A program made the position numbers and the translations under genes. The notes beneath the pieces were generated by a model. The model worked only from the letters and a program-made list of their open reading frames with translations, was not told the DNA's origin and did no database searches. From NCBI RefSeq assembly GCF_947495255.1, contig NZ_CANLYI010000005.1, positions 124,001-188,000 of the forward strand: a stretch of DNA of 64,000 bases, in the 5' to 3' direction. The stretch comes from an uncultured Winogradskyella sp. GTDB taxonomy: Bacteria; Bacteroidota; Bacteroidia; Flavobacteriales; Flavobacteriaceae. Shown piece by piece: positions 9,582 through 18,058 of this stretch; position 1 is the stretch's first letter; each line of letters starts with the position of its first letter.

Positions 9582-10067
9582 ATGTCACCTATGAACCAAC
9601 CAAGATTAGCCAATATACAAGACATGCCAAGAGTGCTAGAACTCATTAAAGAATTGGCGATTTTTGAAAAAGAAGCAGATGCAGTAGAAATAAGTATTTC
9701 TGATTTAGAAAATGATGGTTTTGGAGTCTATCCAAAATTCACTTGTTTTGTATTAGAAATAGATGCTATAATACAAGGAATTGCTTTAGTCTATCCTAGA
9801 TATTCTACATGGAAAGGAGAAGTTTTACATTTAGAAGATCTCATTGTAAGCGAAACATGTAGAGGTAAGGGTTTAGGTACGTTACTTTTAGATGCTGTTG
9901 TAAAGCATGCAAAACAATTAGGTGTTAAACGTGTTTGTTGGGAAGTTTTAGATTGGAACGAGCCAGCCATAAAATTTTATGAAAGCAAAGGCGCAAATGT
10001 TATGCGAGATTGGAATGTTGTGCAATTAGATGAAAACGGAATCACTAATTATTTAAACCAAATATAA
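9582..10067 (+). CDS. GNAT-family N-acetyltransferase
   Basis: This protein of about 161 residues has the GNAT core: HLEDLIVSETCRGKGLGTLLLDAVVKHAKQLGVKRVCWEVLDWNEPAIKFYESKGA, in which RGKGLG is the acetyl-CoA pyrophosphate-binding motif A and the NEPAIKFYES segment is motif B. It resembles the spermidine/diamine acetyltransferase-like branch, but the acceptor is unknown. ATG 9582 (MSPMNQP) or 9591 (MNQP) is preferred over the upstream TTG at 9567 because the TTG lies within a -7 box. Its stop overlaps the next start as TAATG (10065-10069), so it is coupled to the aspartate kinase. Confidence 0.85.
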   Translation: MSPMNQPRLANIQDMPRVLELIKELAIFEKEADAVEISISDLENDGFGVYPKFTCFVLEIDAIIQGIALVYPRYSTWKGEVLHLEDLIVSETCRGKGLGTLLLDAVVKHAKQLGVKRVCWEVLDWNEPAIKFYESKGANVMRDWNVVQLDENGITNYLNQI

Positions 10068-11317
10068 TGCGAGTTTATAAATTTGGAGGCGCATCAGTTA
10101 AAGATGCAGATGGCGTAAAAAACTTGGCAAAAGTATTACAAACTACAGGTTATGATAATACATTGGTTGTTGTCTCAGCAATGGGAAAAACAACCAATAA
10201 AATGGAATTGGTCATTAAAAATTATTTTGAAAATAAAGACGAATTACAAAGCGCAATTCACGAAGTAATTAAATGCCATAATGATATTTTAGTAGATTTG
10301 TTTGATAATAATCGTCACCAAGTATTTACAGTTGTAAAAGCGCTTTTTGATGAATTAAACACTTTTTTTAAAAGCAATAAATCACCAGATTACAATTATG
10401 TTTATGATCAAGTTATTGGTTACGGTGAATTAATTTCAACTACTATTATTAGTCATTACCTTAACGAAATTGGCTTAAAAAACAATTGGGTTGATGTTAG
10501 AGAATTTATAAAAACAGATAATTATTACAGACGCTCTAATGTAAATTGGGAAGCAACGCAAGCTAATATTTCATCTAACTTAAATTCAAGTATTTTAAAT
10601 ATTACTCAAGGTTTTTTGGGAAGCGATGCTAATAATTTTACCACTACTTTAGGCAGAGAAGGGAGTGATTACACAGCTGCAATTTTTGCATATTGCCTAA
10701 ATGCTAACAGTGTAACGATTTGGAAAGATGTTCCTGGTGTTTTAAATGCCGATCCGCGTTATTTTGAAAATACACAATTATTACATCAAATTTCATACAG
10801 AGAGGCTATTGAGTTGGCATTTTACGGAGCATCGGTAATTCATCCAAAAACATTACAACCGTTGCAACAAAAAGAAATTCCGTTGTATGTAAAATCGTTT
10901 TTAAATCCAGAGGCAGAAGGTACGCGTGTAAGTAAAGGAGAAGCACTAGTGCCAGAAGTGCCTTGTTTTATTGTAAAGAAAAATCAAACCCTAATATCAT
11001 TGTCATCTTTAGATTTTTCATACATTATGGAAGAAAATATTAGTGATATATTTAGTTTGTTACACTTATATAAAATGAAGGTTGATGTGATTCAGAATTC
11101 AGCAATAAGTTTTTCTGTTTGTATTGATAATTTATTTGATAATTTAGAAAAACTGTTACAGCATTTAAAGGCTAAATTTAATGTAACATGCAACGAAAAT
11201 GTCAGTCTATATACTATTAGACATTATAATGACGCTGCCATACAGGATCTAGAAAAAGATAAAACGTTATTATTGAAGCAATTAACACAAGGTACAGTAC
11301 AAATAGTAACTAAATAA
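10067..11317 (+). CDS. Aspartate kinase
   Basis: This 416-residue enzyme phosphorylates aspartate, the first step toward lysine, threonine and methionine. The start MRVYKFGGASVKDADGVKNL has the KFGG(T/A)SV kinase motif. TTLGREGSDYTAAIFA is the GRGGSD-type nucleotide loop, here with Glu in place of the middle Gly. VPGVLNADPR and YREAIELAFYGASVIHP are hallmarks of the family. The C-terminal third (about residues 300-416) is a degenerate ACT-like region, so allosteric control may differ from textbook LysC. It is shorter than many LysC enzymes and monofunctional. Confidence 0.9.
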   Translation: MRVYKFGGASVKDADGVKNLAKVLQTTGYDNTLVVVSAMGKTTNKMELVIKNYFENKDELQSAIHEVIKCHNDILVDLFDNNRHQVFTVVKALFDELNTFFKSNKSPDYNYVYDQVIGYGELISTTIISHYLNEIGLKNNWVDVREFIKTDNYYRRSNVNWEATQANISSNLNSSILNITQGFLGSDANNFTTTLGREGSDYTAAIFAYCLNANSVTIWKDVPGVLNADPRYFENTQLLHQISYREAIELAFYGASVIHPKTLQPLQQKEIPLYVKSFLNPEAEGTRVSKGEALVPEVPCFIVKKNQTLISLSSLDFSYIMEENISDIFSLLHLYKMKVDVIQNSAISFSVCIDNLFDNLEKLLQHLKAKFNVTCNENVSLYTIRHYNDAAIQDLEKDKTLLLKQLTQGTVQIVTK

Positions 11318-11336
11318 ACTTTACTACATTTGTTTT

Positions 11337-13175
11337 ATGGGTAAATCGTCCGATACAGGTTTAGTAACCGCAAAAGAAGTCGCTAAAGCAATACATGCTG
11401 ATAAGTATGGTTTCTTGGGTACTTTTTTTGGTTGGGTATTAATGAAAGTACTTAAGATATCTACTATAAATAAATTCTATAAGCGCAATAAACATCTAAG
11501 TGATGTTGATTTTCTTGATGCTATTTTAGAAGAATTTCAGATTAAATTTGAAATTCCTGAAGAAGACATGAAACGTCTACCAAAGGAAGGGCCTTACATT
11601 ACGGTATCTAACCATCCACTTGGTGGTATTGATGGTATTTTGCTTTTAAAATTAATGATAGAACAACGTAGTGATTTTAAAATCATTGCGAACTTTTTAT
11701 TGCATCGTATTGAGCCATTGAAGCCTTACATTATGCCTGTTAATCCTTTTGAAGGGAGAAAAGATGCTGCCAGTAGTATTGCAGGTTTTAAAAATGCCAT
11801 TTTACATTTACGAGAAGGTCATCCGTTAGGTGTTTTTCCTGCAGGAGAAGTGTCAACATATCGCGATGGTAAATTAGTAGTAGATAAAGAGTGGGAAGTT
11901 GCTGCCATGAAATTAATACAGAAAGCAGAAGTACCAGTTGTACCTATATATTTTCATGCTAAAAATAGCCGTTTATTTTACAGACTTTCAAAGATTAGTG
12001 ACACTTTAAGAACGGCAAAATTGCCATCTGAAGTCTTAACACAGAAACGTCGTGTTATAAAAGTAAGAGTTGGTAAACCTATTTCTGTAAAAGACCAAAA
12101 GGCACATCCAGGCCTTTCAGAGTTTACAGATTTTATTAGACGAAAAACATATATGTTATCTAAAACCTTTGAGGATAAACCAAAGATTTTAGACAATATT
12201 CAATCACAGCTAAAAGTACCAAAACCACCTAAGCGTATTGTAACACCAATTGCGCCAGAAGTGATGATTGCTGAGGTCGATAAATTGAGAGAAGCAGACT
12301 GTAGACTTTTAGAGAGTAAAAATTACGAGGTGTTTTTAGCATCTGCAAAAGAGATTCCTAATATATTAAGAGAAATAGGAAGGCTTAGAGAAATTACGTT
12401 TAGAGAAGTTGGTGAGGGTACAAATGAAGCGATTGATTTAGACTCTTTTGACACTTATTATCATCATATGTTTTTATGGGATAATGATAAAAATGTAATG
12501 GCAGGCGCTTATAGAATGGGTTTAGGTTCGCAAATTTTTGAACGTTATGGTATAGACGGATTTTATTTGCAAGATTTGTTTCGTTTTGAACCAGAATTGT
12601 ATAAAATGATGAGCCAATCTATAGAAATGGGTCGTGCGTTTATCATAAAAGAATATCAGCAAAAACCAATGCCATTATTTTTACTTTGGAAAGGAATTGT
12701 ACATACAACATTGCGTTTTCCGGAGCATAAATATTTAATTGGTGGTGTAAGTATTAGTAATCAGTTTTCTAACTTTTCTAAGAGTTTGATGATTGAGTTT
12801 ATGAAATCTCATTATTATGATCCATACGTTGCTCAATACGTTCATCCTAAAAAAGAATTTAAAGTAAAATTACAAGATGCGGATAAGGATTTTGTTTTTG
12901 ATGCAACTGAAGCCGATTTAAATAAATTCGATAAAATTATTGATGAAGTAGAACCAGGAGCATTGCGACTTCCTGTTTTGCTAAAAAAATACATTAAGCA
13001 AAACGCTAGACTTGTAGCTTTTAATGTAGATCCTTTATTTAATAATGCTGTGGATGGTTTAATGTATATTAAAATAGCTGACTTACCAGAAAGTACAGTA
13101 AGACCTGTTATGGAAGAATTTCAGGCAGAGTTAGAGCGTAAGTTTGTGGATAACCATGAGCAACATGATAAATAA
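11337..13175 (+). CDS. Bifunctional acyltransferase: PlsC-like domain fused to OlsB/hemolysin-type N-acyltransferase (OlsF-like)
   Basis: The N-terminal half (about residues 70-270) is a lysophospholipid acyltransferase with SNHPLGGIDGI (the H..D motif, with five rather than four residues between) and FPAGEVS (the FPEGTRS-like motif). The C-terminal half (about residues 325-600) is GNAT-like as in OlsB: REITFREVGEG, DLDSFDTYYHHMFLWD and AGAYRMGLG. This order matches OlsF, the two-domain ornithine-lipid synthase described from Serratia and Flavobacterium, in which the C-terminal part N-acylates ornithine and the N-terminal part O-acylates the product. Assignment to ornithine (or another amino acid) lipids is inference. 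It overlaps the next gene. Confidence 0.82.
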   Translation: MGKSSDTGLVTAKEVAKAIHADKYGFLGTFFGWVLMKVLKISTINKFYKRNKHLSDVDFLDAILEEFQIKFEIPEEDMKRLPKEGPYITVSNHPLGGIDGILLLKLMIEQRSDFKIIANFLLHRIEPLKPYIMPVNPFEGRKDAASSIAGFKNAILHLREGHPLGVFPAGEVSTYRDGKLVVDKEWEVAAMKLIQKAEVPVVPIYFHAKNSRLFYRLSKISDTLRTAKLPSEVLTQKRRVIKVRVGKPISVKDQKAHPGLSEFTDFIRRKTYMLSKTFEDKPKILDNIQSQLKVPKPPKRIVTPIAPEVMIAEVDKLREADCRLLESKNYEVFLASAKEIPNILREIGRLREITFREVGEGTNEAIDLDSFDTYYHHMFLWDNDKNVMAGAYRMGLGSQIFERYGIDGFYLQDLFRFEPELYKMMSQSIEMGRAFIIKEYQQKPMPLFLLWKGIVHTTLRFPEHKYLIGGVSISNQFSNFSKSLMIEFMKSHYYDPYVAQYVHPKKEFKVKLQDADKDFVFDATEADLNKFDKIIDEVEPGALRLPVLLKKYIKQNARLVAFNVDPLFNNAVDGLMYIKIADLPESTVRPVMEEFQAELERKFVDNHEQHDK

Positions 13176-14178
13176 GCTTAGTCTATTATTCTCTATTTTA
13201 CCCTTGTTTTGTTTTTCTCAAACGCTTACTGGAATTGTTGTAGATAAAGCCACACAACAACCTATAGAAACCGTTGCCGTTTACTTTGATAATACCACAA
13301 TAGGAACGACGACAGATAGTCAAGGCGAGTTTTCTATTGATTATACTGATGCTGTTCAATCTACTTTAGTTATTTCTTATTTAGGTTTTGAAAAAATATT
13401 TGTATCTGATTTTAGAACTAAAAACAATATAAAAGTAGAACTGGTTGAAGCAGATAATGCTTTAGATGAGGTGCACATAGAATATGATGATGGTTTAACA
13501 CGAAGACAAAAATTAAGACTATTTAGAAAAGAGTTTTTAGGAAATTCTAAGTTTGGTAAATCTTGTAAAATATTAAATGAAGACGATTTAGTATTAAAGT
13601 ATGACAAGCAAAATAAAGCGCTATATGCGAGTTCTAACGTTGCTCTAAAAATTGAAAATAAAGCTTTGCAATATGAAATTGCTTATGATTTAATAGATTT
13701 TGAAATTAACTTTCGCTACGCAAATTTAAACACCTTAAAATTTACTGTAAAGTCTGTGACCTATTTTGGAACGTCTTTTTATAAAGATTTAAATGACTCT
13801 AGTAAACCTAAAACCCTAAAGAATAGAGATCAAGTATATAACGGTTCCGTTCAACATTTTATGCGATCATTATATAATGAAAACTTAAGAAATGAAGGTT
13901 ATTTGATTTTTTATGACGGTTTTGGAGTTGATGAATGGTCTCATTTTAGTGTTGAGTCATTAGTTGATTCAGATTTTAAAAAAGTAACGTTAAAAGAGAA
14001 GATTTCTATTTTGTACAACAAAGATTTTCAGTCGGAATTGCAACTAGAAATAGACGAATTTTATATTGATAGTTATGGTAATTATACGCCAATTATTGGA
14101 TTGTATTTTGGAGGTGCCATGGGAAGTCAGCGCGTTGGAGATACGTTGCCATTAGATTATGGTATTAGCAAAATATAG
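13156..14178 (+). CDS. Exported CarboxypepD_reg-like domain protein
   Basis: This protein of about 340 residues has a signal peptide (MINKLSLLFSILPLFCFSQ), then a carboxypeptidase regulatory-like beta-sandwich (LTGIVVDKATQQPIETVAVYFDNTTIGTTTDSQGEFSI, about residues 24-100). The remainder has no recognised domain. Similar proteins in Bacteroidota are periplasmic or cell-surface, often related to the N-terminal part of TonB-dependent receptors, but this one lacks plug and barrel. I prefer ATG 13156 or 13165 over the upstream TTG at 13144. Either way it overlaps the end of the acyltransferase gene by about 10-20 bases. It ends at a terminator at 14187. Confidence 0.75.
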   Translation: MSNMINKLSLLFSILPLFCFSQTLTGIVVDKATQQPIETVAVYFDNTTIGTTTDSQGEFSIDYTDAVQSTLVISYLGFEKIFVSDFRTKNNIKVELVEADNALDEVHIEYDDGLTRRQKLRLFRKEFLGNSKFGKSCKILNEDDLVLKYDKQNKALYASSNVALKIENKALQYEIAYDLIDFEINFRYANLNTLKFTVKSVTYFGTSFYKDLNDSSKPKTLKNRDQVYNGSVQHFMRSLYNENLRNEGYLIFYDGFGVDEWSHFSVESLVDSDFKKVTLKEKISILYNKDFQSELQLEIDEFYIDSYGNYTPIIGLYFGGAMGSQRVGDTLPLDYGISKI

Positions 14179-14186
14179 AAAACAAA

Positions 14187-14212
14187 AAACCCAGAAAGTT
14201 AATTCTGGGTTT
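14187..14212. terminator. Bidirectional terminator between convergent genes
   Basis: AAACCCAGAA (14187-14196) pairs with TTCTGGGTTT (14203-14212) around a 6-base loop. The left flank is A-rich (ends the minus-strand transcript) and the right is T-rich. Confidence 0.8.
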
Positions 14213-14230
14213 ATGAAAATTTTATAATTA

Positions 14231-14710
14231 TTAAAGGCTTTTAAACCATTCTTGAAATTGATTCCCTAGTAACCAACTTGGCTTCATTTCACCACTTAGT
14301 GAACTTATTAGACTCATTATCCAAGCTATTAAAACAGGTATCCAAGCCACAAAATTCACTATAGGAATAAAAGAACATACTATACCTATAAGACTTATAC
14401 CTAGCATCTGTCTTATATAAAAAGAGCCTAATTCAGTTTTATTACTACTATTCATTACTAATGCTATTACCCACCCAATTAATGTAATGTGAGCTATAAT
14501 ACCAACATTCTTACCATCACTTAAAACTTCCTTAGCATCATCTGCAAAGTCGCTTGCTGCTTGTTTAGCGTCATCTGCAAATTCTTTTGCATCTTCCGAT
14601 AGTTCACTGGCCTTTTGGCTAATTTTATCTCCTGCTTTTTTTGCACCTTCTTTAGCGTCACCTATCATATCATCTAGGTCGTCGCTTAAATTTTTGTTAT
14701 CGTCTGACAT
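14231..14710 (-). CDS. Tic20/DUF4870-like small membrane protein with charged helical N-terminus
   Basis: This 159-residue protein has two parts. Residues about 1-67 are highly charged, with repeating AKE/AxDA heptads (DAKEGAKKAGDKISQKASEL) like YtxH or LEA-type helices. Residues about 70-150 carry three or four membrane segments with the pattern NVGIIAHITLIGWVIALVMN, SFYIRQMLGISLIGI and NFVAWIPVLIAWIMSLISS, matching the DUF4870/Tic20-like fold. Function is unknown. It lies 53 bases downstream of the LEA-like gene, and the N-termini of the two proteins are related in composition and repeat, suggesting a duplicated helical module, one soluble and one membrane-anchored. Confidence 0.7.
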   Translation of the reverse strand: MSDDNKNLSDDLDDMIGDAKEGAKKAGDKISQKASELSEDAKEFADDAKQAASDFADDAKEVLSDGKNVGIIAHITLIGWVIALVMNSSNKTELGSFYIRQMLGISLIGIVCSFIPIVNFVAWIPVLIAWIMSLISSLSGEMKPSWLLGNQFQEWFKSL

Positions 14711-14763
14711 TCTTATTTTGGTTTAATAGTTAGATTATAAAGTTAACAATTTTTTATTCGTCA

Positions 14764-15273
14764 TTAATTTTTTCCAAATAACTTTTGAAAGAAGCCTTTT
14801 GTCTTTTTCTTTGCTTCCGTGTAAGTTTCTTTAGCATCTTCTGCTAAATCTTCAAGTTTATCCTCAGCAGCATCAGCAAATTCAGACGCTTTTTCCTTAG
14901 CTTCTGTATAAGTTTCTTTAGCATCATCCGCAAATTCAGATGCCTTTGCTTTAGCAGTGTCTGTGAGCTCACTTATCTTTTCACTAGCGTCATCAGCGAA
15001 TTCTTTAGCTTTATCTTTTGCTTCGTTATAGGTTTCTTTTGCGTCTTCTGCTAGATGCGTTGCTTTATCTTTAGCTGCATCAGAGAATTCACTAATTTTT
15101 TCACCTGCTTCTTCAGCAAGTTCAGAAGCTTTTTCTTTTGCACTACCTAATGCTTCTTTAGCGTCATTGGCTAATTCACCAGCTTTAGCACTCATGCTAT
15201 CCGTTACGTTTTCCGTACCTTCTTTAGCATTATCTAATGCTTCTTTACTGAAATCTTTATTTTCTGCTGACAT
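14764..15273 (-). CDS. LEA-like/apolipoprotein-like repeat protein
   Basis: The 169 residues are almost wholly made of amphipathic helical repeats of the type (A/S)KEKASEFADDAKETYTEA, with at least six copies of an 18- to 22-residue unit built from 11-mers and only one weakly hydrophobic end (FFQKLFGKN). Composition is Ala, Lys, Glu and Asp, with no Cys, no signal peptide and no membrane segment. This is the pattern of group-3 late embryogenesis abundant proteins, which are linked with desiccation, freezing and salt tolerance in other organisms. A stress role here is inferred. Codon drift between repeat units suggests old internal duplication. Confidence 0.72.
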   Translation of the reverse strand: MSAENKDFSKEALDNAKEGTENVTDSMSAKAGELANDAKEALGSAKEKASELAEEAGEKISEFSDAAKDKATHLAEDAKETYNEAKDKAKEFADDASEKISELTDTAKAKASEFADDAKETYTEAKEKASEFADAAEDKLEDLAEDAKETYTEAKKKTKGFFQKLFGKN

Positions 15274-15389
15274 TTTATTAAAATTTAGTTTAGGCGGTAA
15301 AGTTAATAAAATTAAGATTGCAAAATATGTTGGATTATGGTTTGATAATTAGGTGTTTAAAAAGCAAAAAAATGATGAGGAAAATTGTG

Positions 15390-16154
15390 TTAGCTAAACA
15401 GCATAATAATGCCACCAATAGCAGTCACAATTAAAATAAAGCGTCTGTAGTTGACATTAGAAATTAGTTTAACAATTTTTACACCTAAAAAGAATCCAAT
15501 ACATACAGCAGGAATTAAGATAGAATTTAGAACTAGAGATTCTACAGAAACGGTGTTCCAAACGAAAATATGAAATGGTAATTTAAAAACATTTATAATA
15601 AAAAATAACCAAGCTGCTGTTCCTATAAATTCGTTTTTCGGAAAACGCATGGTTAAAAAGTAAATGTTTGAAACAGGACCAGCTAAATTTCCTATCATAG
15701 TAGTAAAACCAGCTAAAAATCCCATACTAGAAGAGAAGAGTCTATTACTTCGTGGTTTGTTAGATTTTATTCTTTCTAGAAAAAACATGATAATTACTGA
15801 TGCTAAAATTATTACAGCCATCAGCTTTTTAAATACGTATTCTGAAATATCATTGCCAATCCAAACTCCAACTAAAACACCTACAATCATCCAAGGAATT
15901 AGTTTCTTTATAATTCCCCAATCAGCATGTCTATTGTAGTAAATAACGGCCAAAATATCTGCAAAAATCAACATAGGAAGTAGAATACCGGTAGATGCTT
16001 TTTCACCGAATACAAAAGCAAGGATAACAACGAGAATGATACCTATTCCTTTAATACCAGATTTAGATAAACCTAATAAAAAAACTGCAAAACTAATGGC
16101 AATCCATTGTAATGCAGTTAAATTGTATGATTGAAGAATCTCTATATAATTCAA
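15390..16154 (-). CDS. TSUP-family (TauE/SafE) membrane transporter
   Basis: This 254-residue protein has about eight membrane segments. The two family repeats are visible: GLSKSGIKGIGIILVVILAFVFGEKASTGILLPMLIFADILAVIYY (first half) and GFLAGFTTMIGNLAGPVSNIYFL (second half, with the GxxxGxxGxxGG-like turn). TSUP members move sulfite, sulfoacetate or other organosulfur anions out of or into the cytoplasm; the substrate here is open. It is a single gene between the LEA-like gene and the VOC gene on the minus strand, 19 bases from the latter. Confidence 0.85.
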   Translation of the reverse strand: MNYIEILQSYNLTALQWIAISFAVFLLGLSKSGIKGIGIILVVILAFVFGEKASTGILLPMLIFADILAVIYYNRHADWGIIKKLIPWMIVGVLVGVWIGNDISEYVFKKLMAVIILASVIIMFFLERIKSNKPRSNRLFSSSMGFLAGFTTMIGNLAGPVSNIYFLTMRFPKNEFIGTAAWLFFIINVFKLPFHIFVWNTVSVESLVLNSILIPAVCIGFFLGVKIVKLISNVNYRRFILIVTAIGGIIMLFS

Positions 16155-16173
16155 TTATTAATATTTAATAAAT

Positions 16174-16560
16174 TTATAAAAAGGCTTTGTCAATAGGTTC
16201 CCAGAGCTCAATTTTGTTACCGTCGTTATCTAAAATCCAACCGAATTTACCGTAATCGTACTCTTCCATTTTACCAACAACAGTAACACCTTCTTCTTTT
16301 AAAGTTTCTAAAAGTTCTTTTAAGTTTTCAACCCTATAGTTAAACATAAAGTCTTTTTTAGACGGTTCAATGTATTTTGTGTCTTCCGCAAACGGACTCC
16401 ATTGTGTAGAGCAATCTTTACCTTCTTTATCTTTCCACCAAAAGGTACACCCATAGTCGTCTGTATTAAAACCTAAATGTTTGTTGTACCAATCTTTTGC
16501 TGCTTTTGGATCTTTAGATTTAAAGAATAATCCACCAATTCCTGTAACTCTTTTTTTCAT
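16174..16560 (-). CDS. VOC-superfamily (glyoxalase/bleomycin-resistance-like) protein
   Basis: This 128-residue protein has the VOC fold of paired beta-alpha-beta3 units: VTGIGGLFFKSKDPKAAKDWYNKHLGF at the N-terminus, and GWILDNDGNKIELWEP at the C-terminus, where the Glu of IELWEP is the usual metal-ligand position. Members include glyoxalases, dioxygenases and antibiotic-binding proteins; no specific substrate can be named. It is 7 bases downstream of the DUF1801 gene, a frequent pairing in Flavobacteriaceae and probably one transcript. Confidence 0.85.
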   Translation of the reverse strand: MKKRVTGIGGLFFKSKDPKAAKDWYNKHLGFNTDDYGCTFWWKDKEGKDCSTQWSPFAEDTKYIEPSKKDFMFNYRVENLKELLETLKEEGVTVVGKMEEYDYGKFGWILDNDGNKIELWEPIDKAFL

Positions 16561-16567
16561 AATAAAA

Positions 16568-17023
16568 TTATTTTTTAATTGCCTTTTCGTAAATCGTAAT
16601 CCATTCCTCTACAGACATTTTACCTAAGAGTTGTTCAATTAAACCGTAAGGAATATCATCTACTTTTTTAAATCGAATACAGCTTTTTCCCATATCTAAT
16701 TTATATTTAGAATGCTTTGGGTATTCTGCTACAAACCAATCGTACAATTCTTTTTTTGCATACATACCAGAATGATAAAGTGCAATAAAGTTTTTTTGTG
16801 AAGCTAGATTTATAAATGGTAATGGTGGAAATGGTTTACAGTGATAACCATCTGGATAAATAGATTTTGGAACATAATAGGCTAACATTCCGTAGGCCAT
16901 TCCTGCTTCTAAGCCTTTTGGCATATGTTTTTTAATAAGATCGTTTAGTTTAGTAATTGGTGCTATACGATCTTCTGGAAGTTGAGCGATGTATTCTTCT
17001 GGATTAGTAGCTGCTGATGTCAT
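16568..17023 (-). CDS. DUF1801 (YdhG/YjbR-type) domain protein
   Basis: This 151-residue cytoplasmic protein matches DUF1801: TNPEEYIAQLPEDRIAPITKLNDLIKKHMPKGLEAGMAYGMLAYYVP at the N-terminus and FINLASQKNFIALYHSGMYAK, then KLDMGKSCIRFKKVDDIPYGLI, which is the GKSCIRFK signature. The family has a known small alpha/beta fold but no agreed function. It precedes the VOC gene in the same direction. Confidence 0.82.
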   Translation of the reverse strand: MTSAATNPEEYIAQLPEDRIAPITKLNDLIKKHMPKGLEAGMAYGMLAYYVPKSIYPDGYHCKPFPPLPFINLASQKNFIALYHSGMYAKKELYDWFVAEYPKHSKYKLDMGKSCIRFKKVDDIPYGLIEQLLGKMSVEEWITIYEKAIKK

Positions 17024-17049
17024 TTAAATATGTTTTGTAGAGTTACAAG

Positions 17050-17988
17050 TTAACAAAATTTAGCTTGAATCTTATCTACAATGGTTTGTGCTAGTTTAAT
17101 ATTGCTTTCAACTGTCCAACCTGCAACATGTGGTGTAAGTAATACATTTTCTGATGCGATTAAATATTGAAACGCATCAGGCATATTATCGTCTGAAAAT
17201 AAGTTTTCAAAAGAAGATTTTTCATATTCTAATACATCCAATCCTGCACCTAAAATTTTACCAGATTTTAAGGCTGAAACTAAATCTTCAGTAACCACGC
17301 TTTTTCCTCGAGCTGTATTAATCAACCAAAAAGGTTTTTTAAATCCGTTTATAAATTTTGAATCAACCATGTTTAAGGTTAAATCCGTTTGTGGAATATG
17401 AAGACTTAAGACATCTGATTTTTCTTGTAACTCAGTCAAAGAAACTTGCTTTGCATTAGCGTCTCCAACATTTGTTTTTAAATCATGACACAGTACTTCT
17501 ACATCAAAACCTCTAAGTTTTTTAGCAAATGCTTTTCCCATATTGCCATAACCAATGAGTCCAATCGTTTTTCCATCTAACTCTAACCCTCTATTTTCTT
17601 CGCGCAACCACTTGCCGTTTCTTACTTCTTTATCTGCTTTGTTAAGTTTATTAAAAAGTGAAAGTAACATTCCTAAGGTATGCTCGCCAACCGCATTTCG
17701 GTTCCCTTCTGGTGCAGATATGAGGTAAATACCTTTTTTTATTGCATAATCGCAATCAATATTTTCTAATCCTGCGCCAACTCTACCAATAAATTTTAGG
17801 TTCTTGGCAGCATCTAAAAAGGGTTTATCAATTGAGAAACGACTACGAATAATAAAGCCGTCGTAATCTGCAATTTTGGATTCAATTTCGGCTTTAGAAG
17901 ATGTGTAATCTATATGATTTGTGAATCCTAAATCGTTAAGCTGATTTAAGAGTAATGGGTGATTAGCATCTAGGTGTAGTATTTTCAT
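17050..17988 (-). CDS. D-2-hydroxyacid dehydrogenase, SerA-like without ACT domain
   Basis: This 312-residue protein has the D-isomer-specific hydroxyacid dehydrogenase layout. A substrate-binding lobe with SRFSIDKPFLDAAKNLKFIGRVGAGLENID is followed by the nucleotide lobe with GKTIGLIGYGNMGKAFAKKL (GxGxxG). Catalytic positions are the Arg of INTARGKSV, the Glu of GAGLDVLEYEK and the His of TPHVAGW. It is most like 3-phosphoglycerate dehydrogenases, which begin serine synthesis, but lacks the C-terminal regulatory domain, so another 2-hydroxyacid is possible. It is preceded by mgtE on the same strand with a 70-base gap. Confidence 0.85.
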   Translation of the reverse strand: MKILHLDANHPLLLNQLNDLGFTNHIDYTSSKAEIESKIADYDGFIIRSRFSIDKPFLDAAKNLKFIGRVGAGLENIDCDYAIKKGIYLISAPEGNRNAVGEHTLGMLLSLFNKLNKADKEVRNGKWLREENRGLELDGKTIGLIGYGNMGKAFAKKLRGFDVEVLCHDLKTNVGDANAKQVSLTELQEKSDVLSLHIPQTDLTLNMVDSKFINGFKKPFWLINTARGKSVVTEDLVSALKSGKILGAGLDVLEYEKSSFENLFSDDNMPDAFQYLIASENVLLTPHVAGWTVESNIKLAQTIVDKIQAKFC

Positions 17989-18058
17989 AAATCAATTTAC
18001 CTTAAATTAAATCCTTAAAATTAAGGAAGACTTCTCAATTGATGTACTCTTTTTGATT

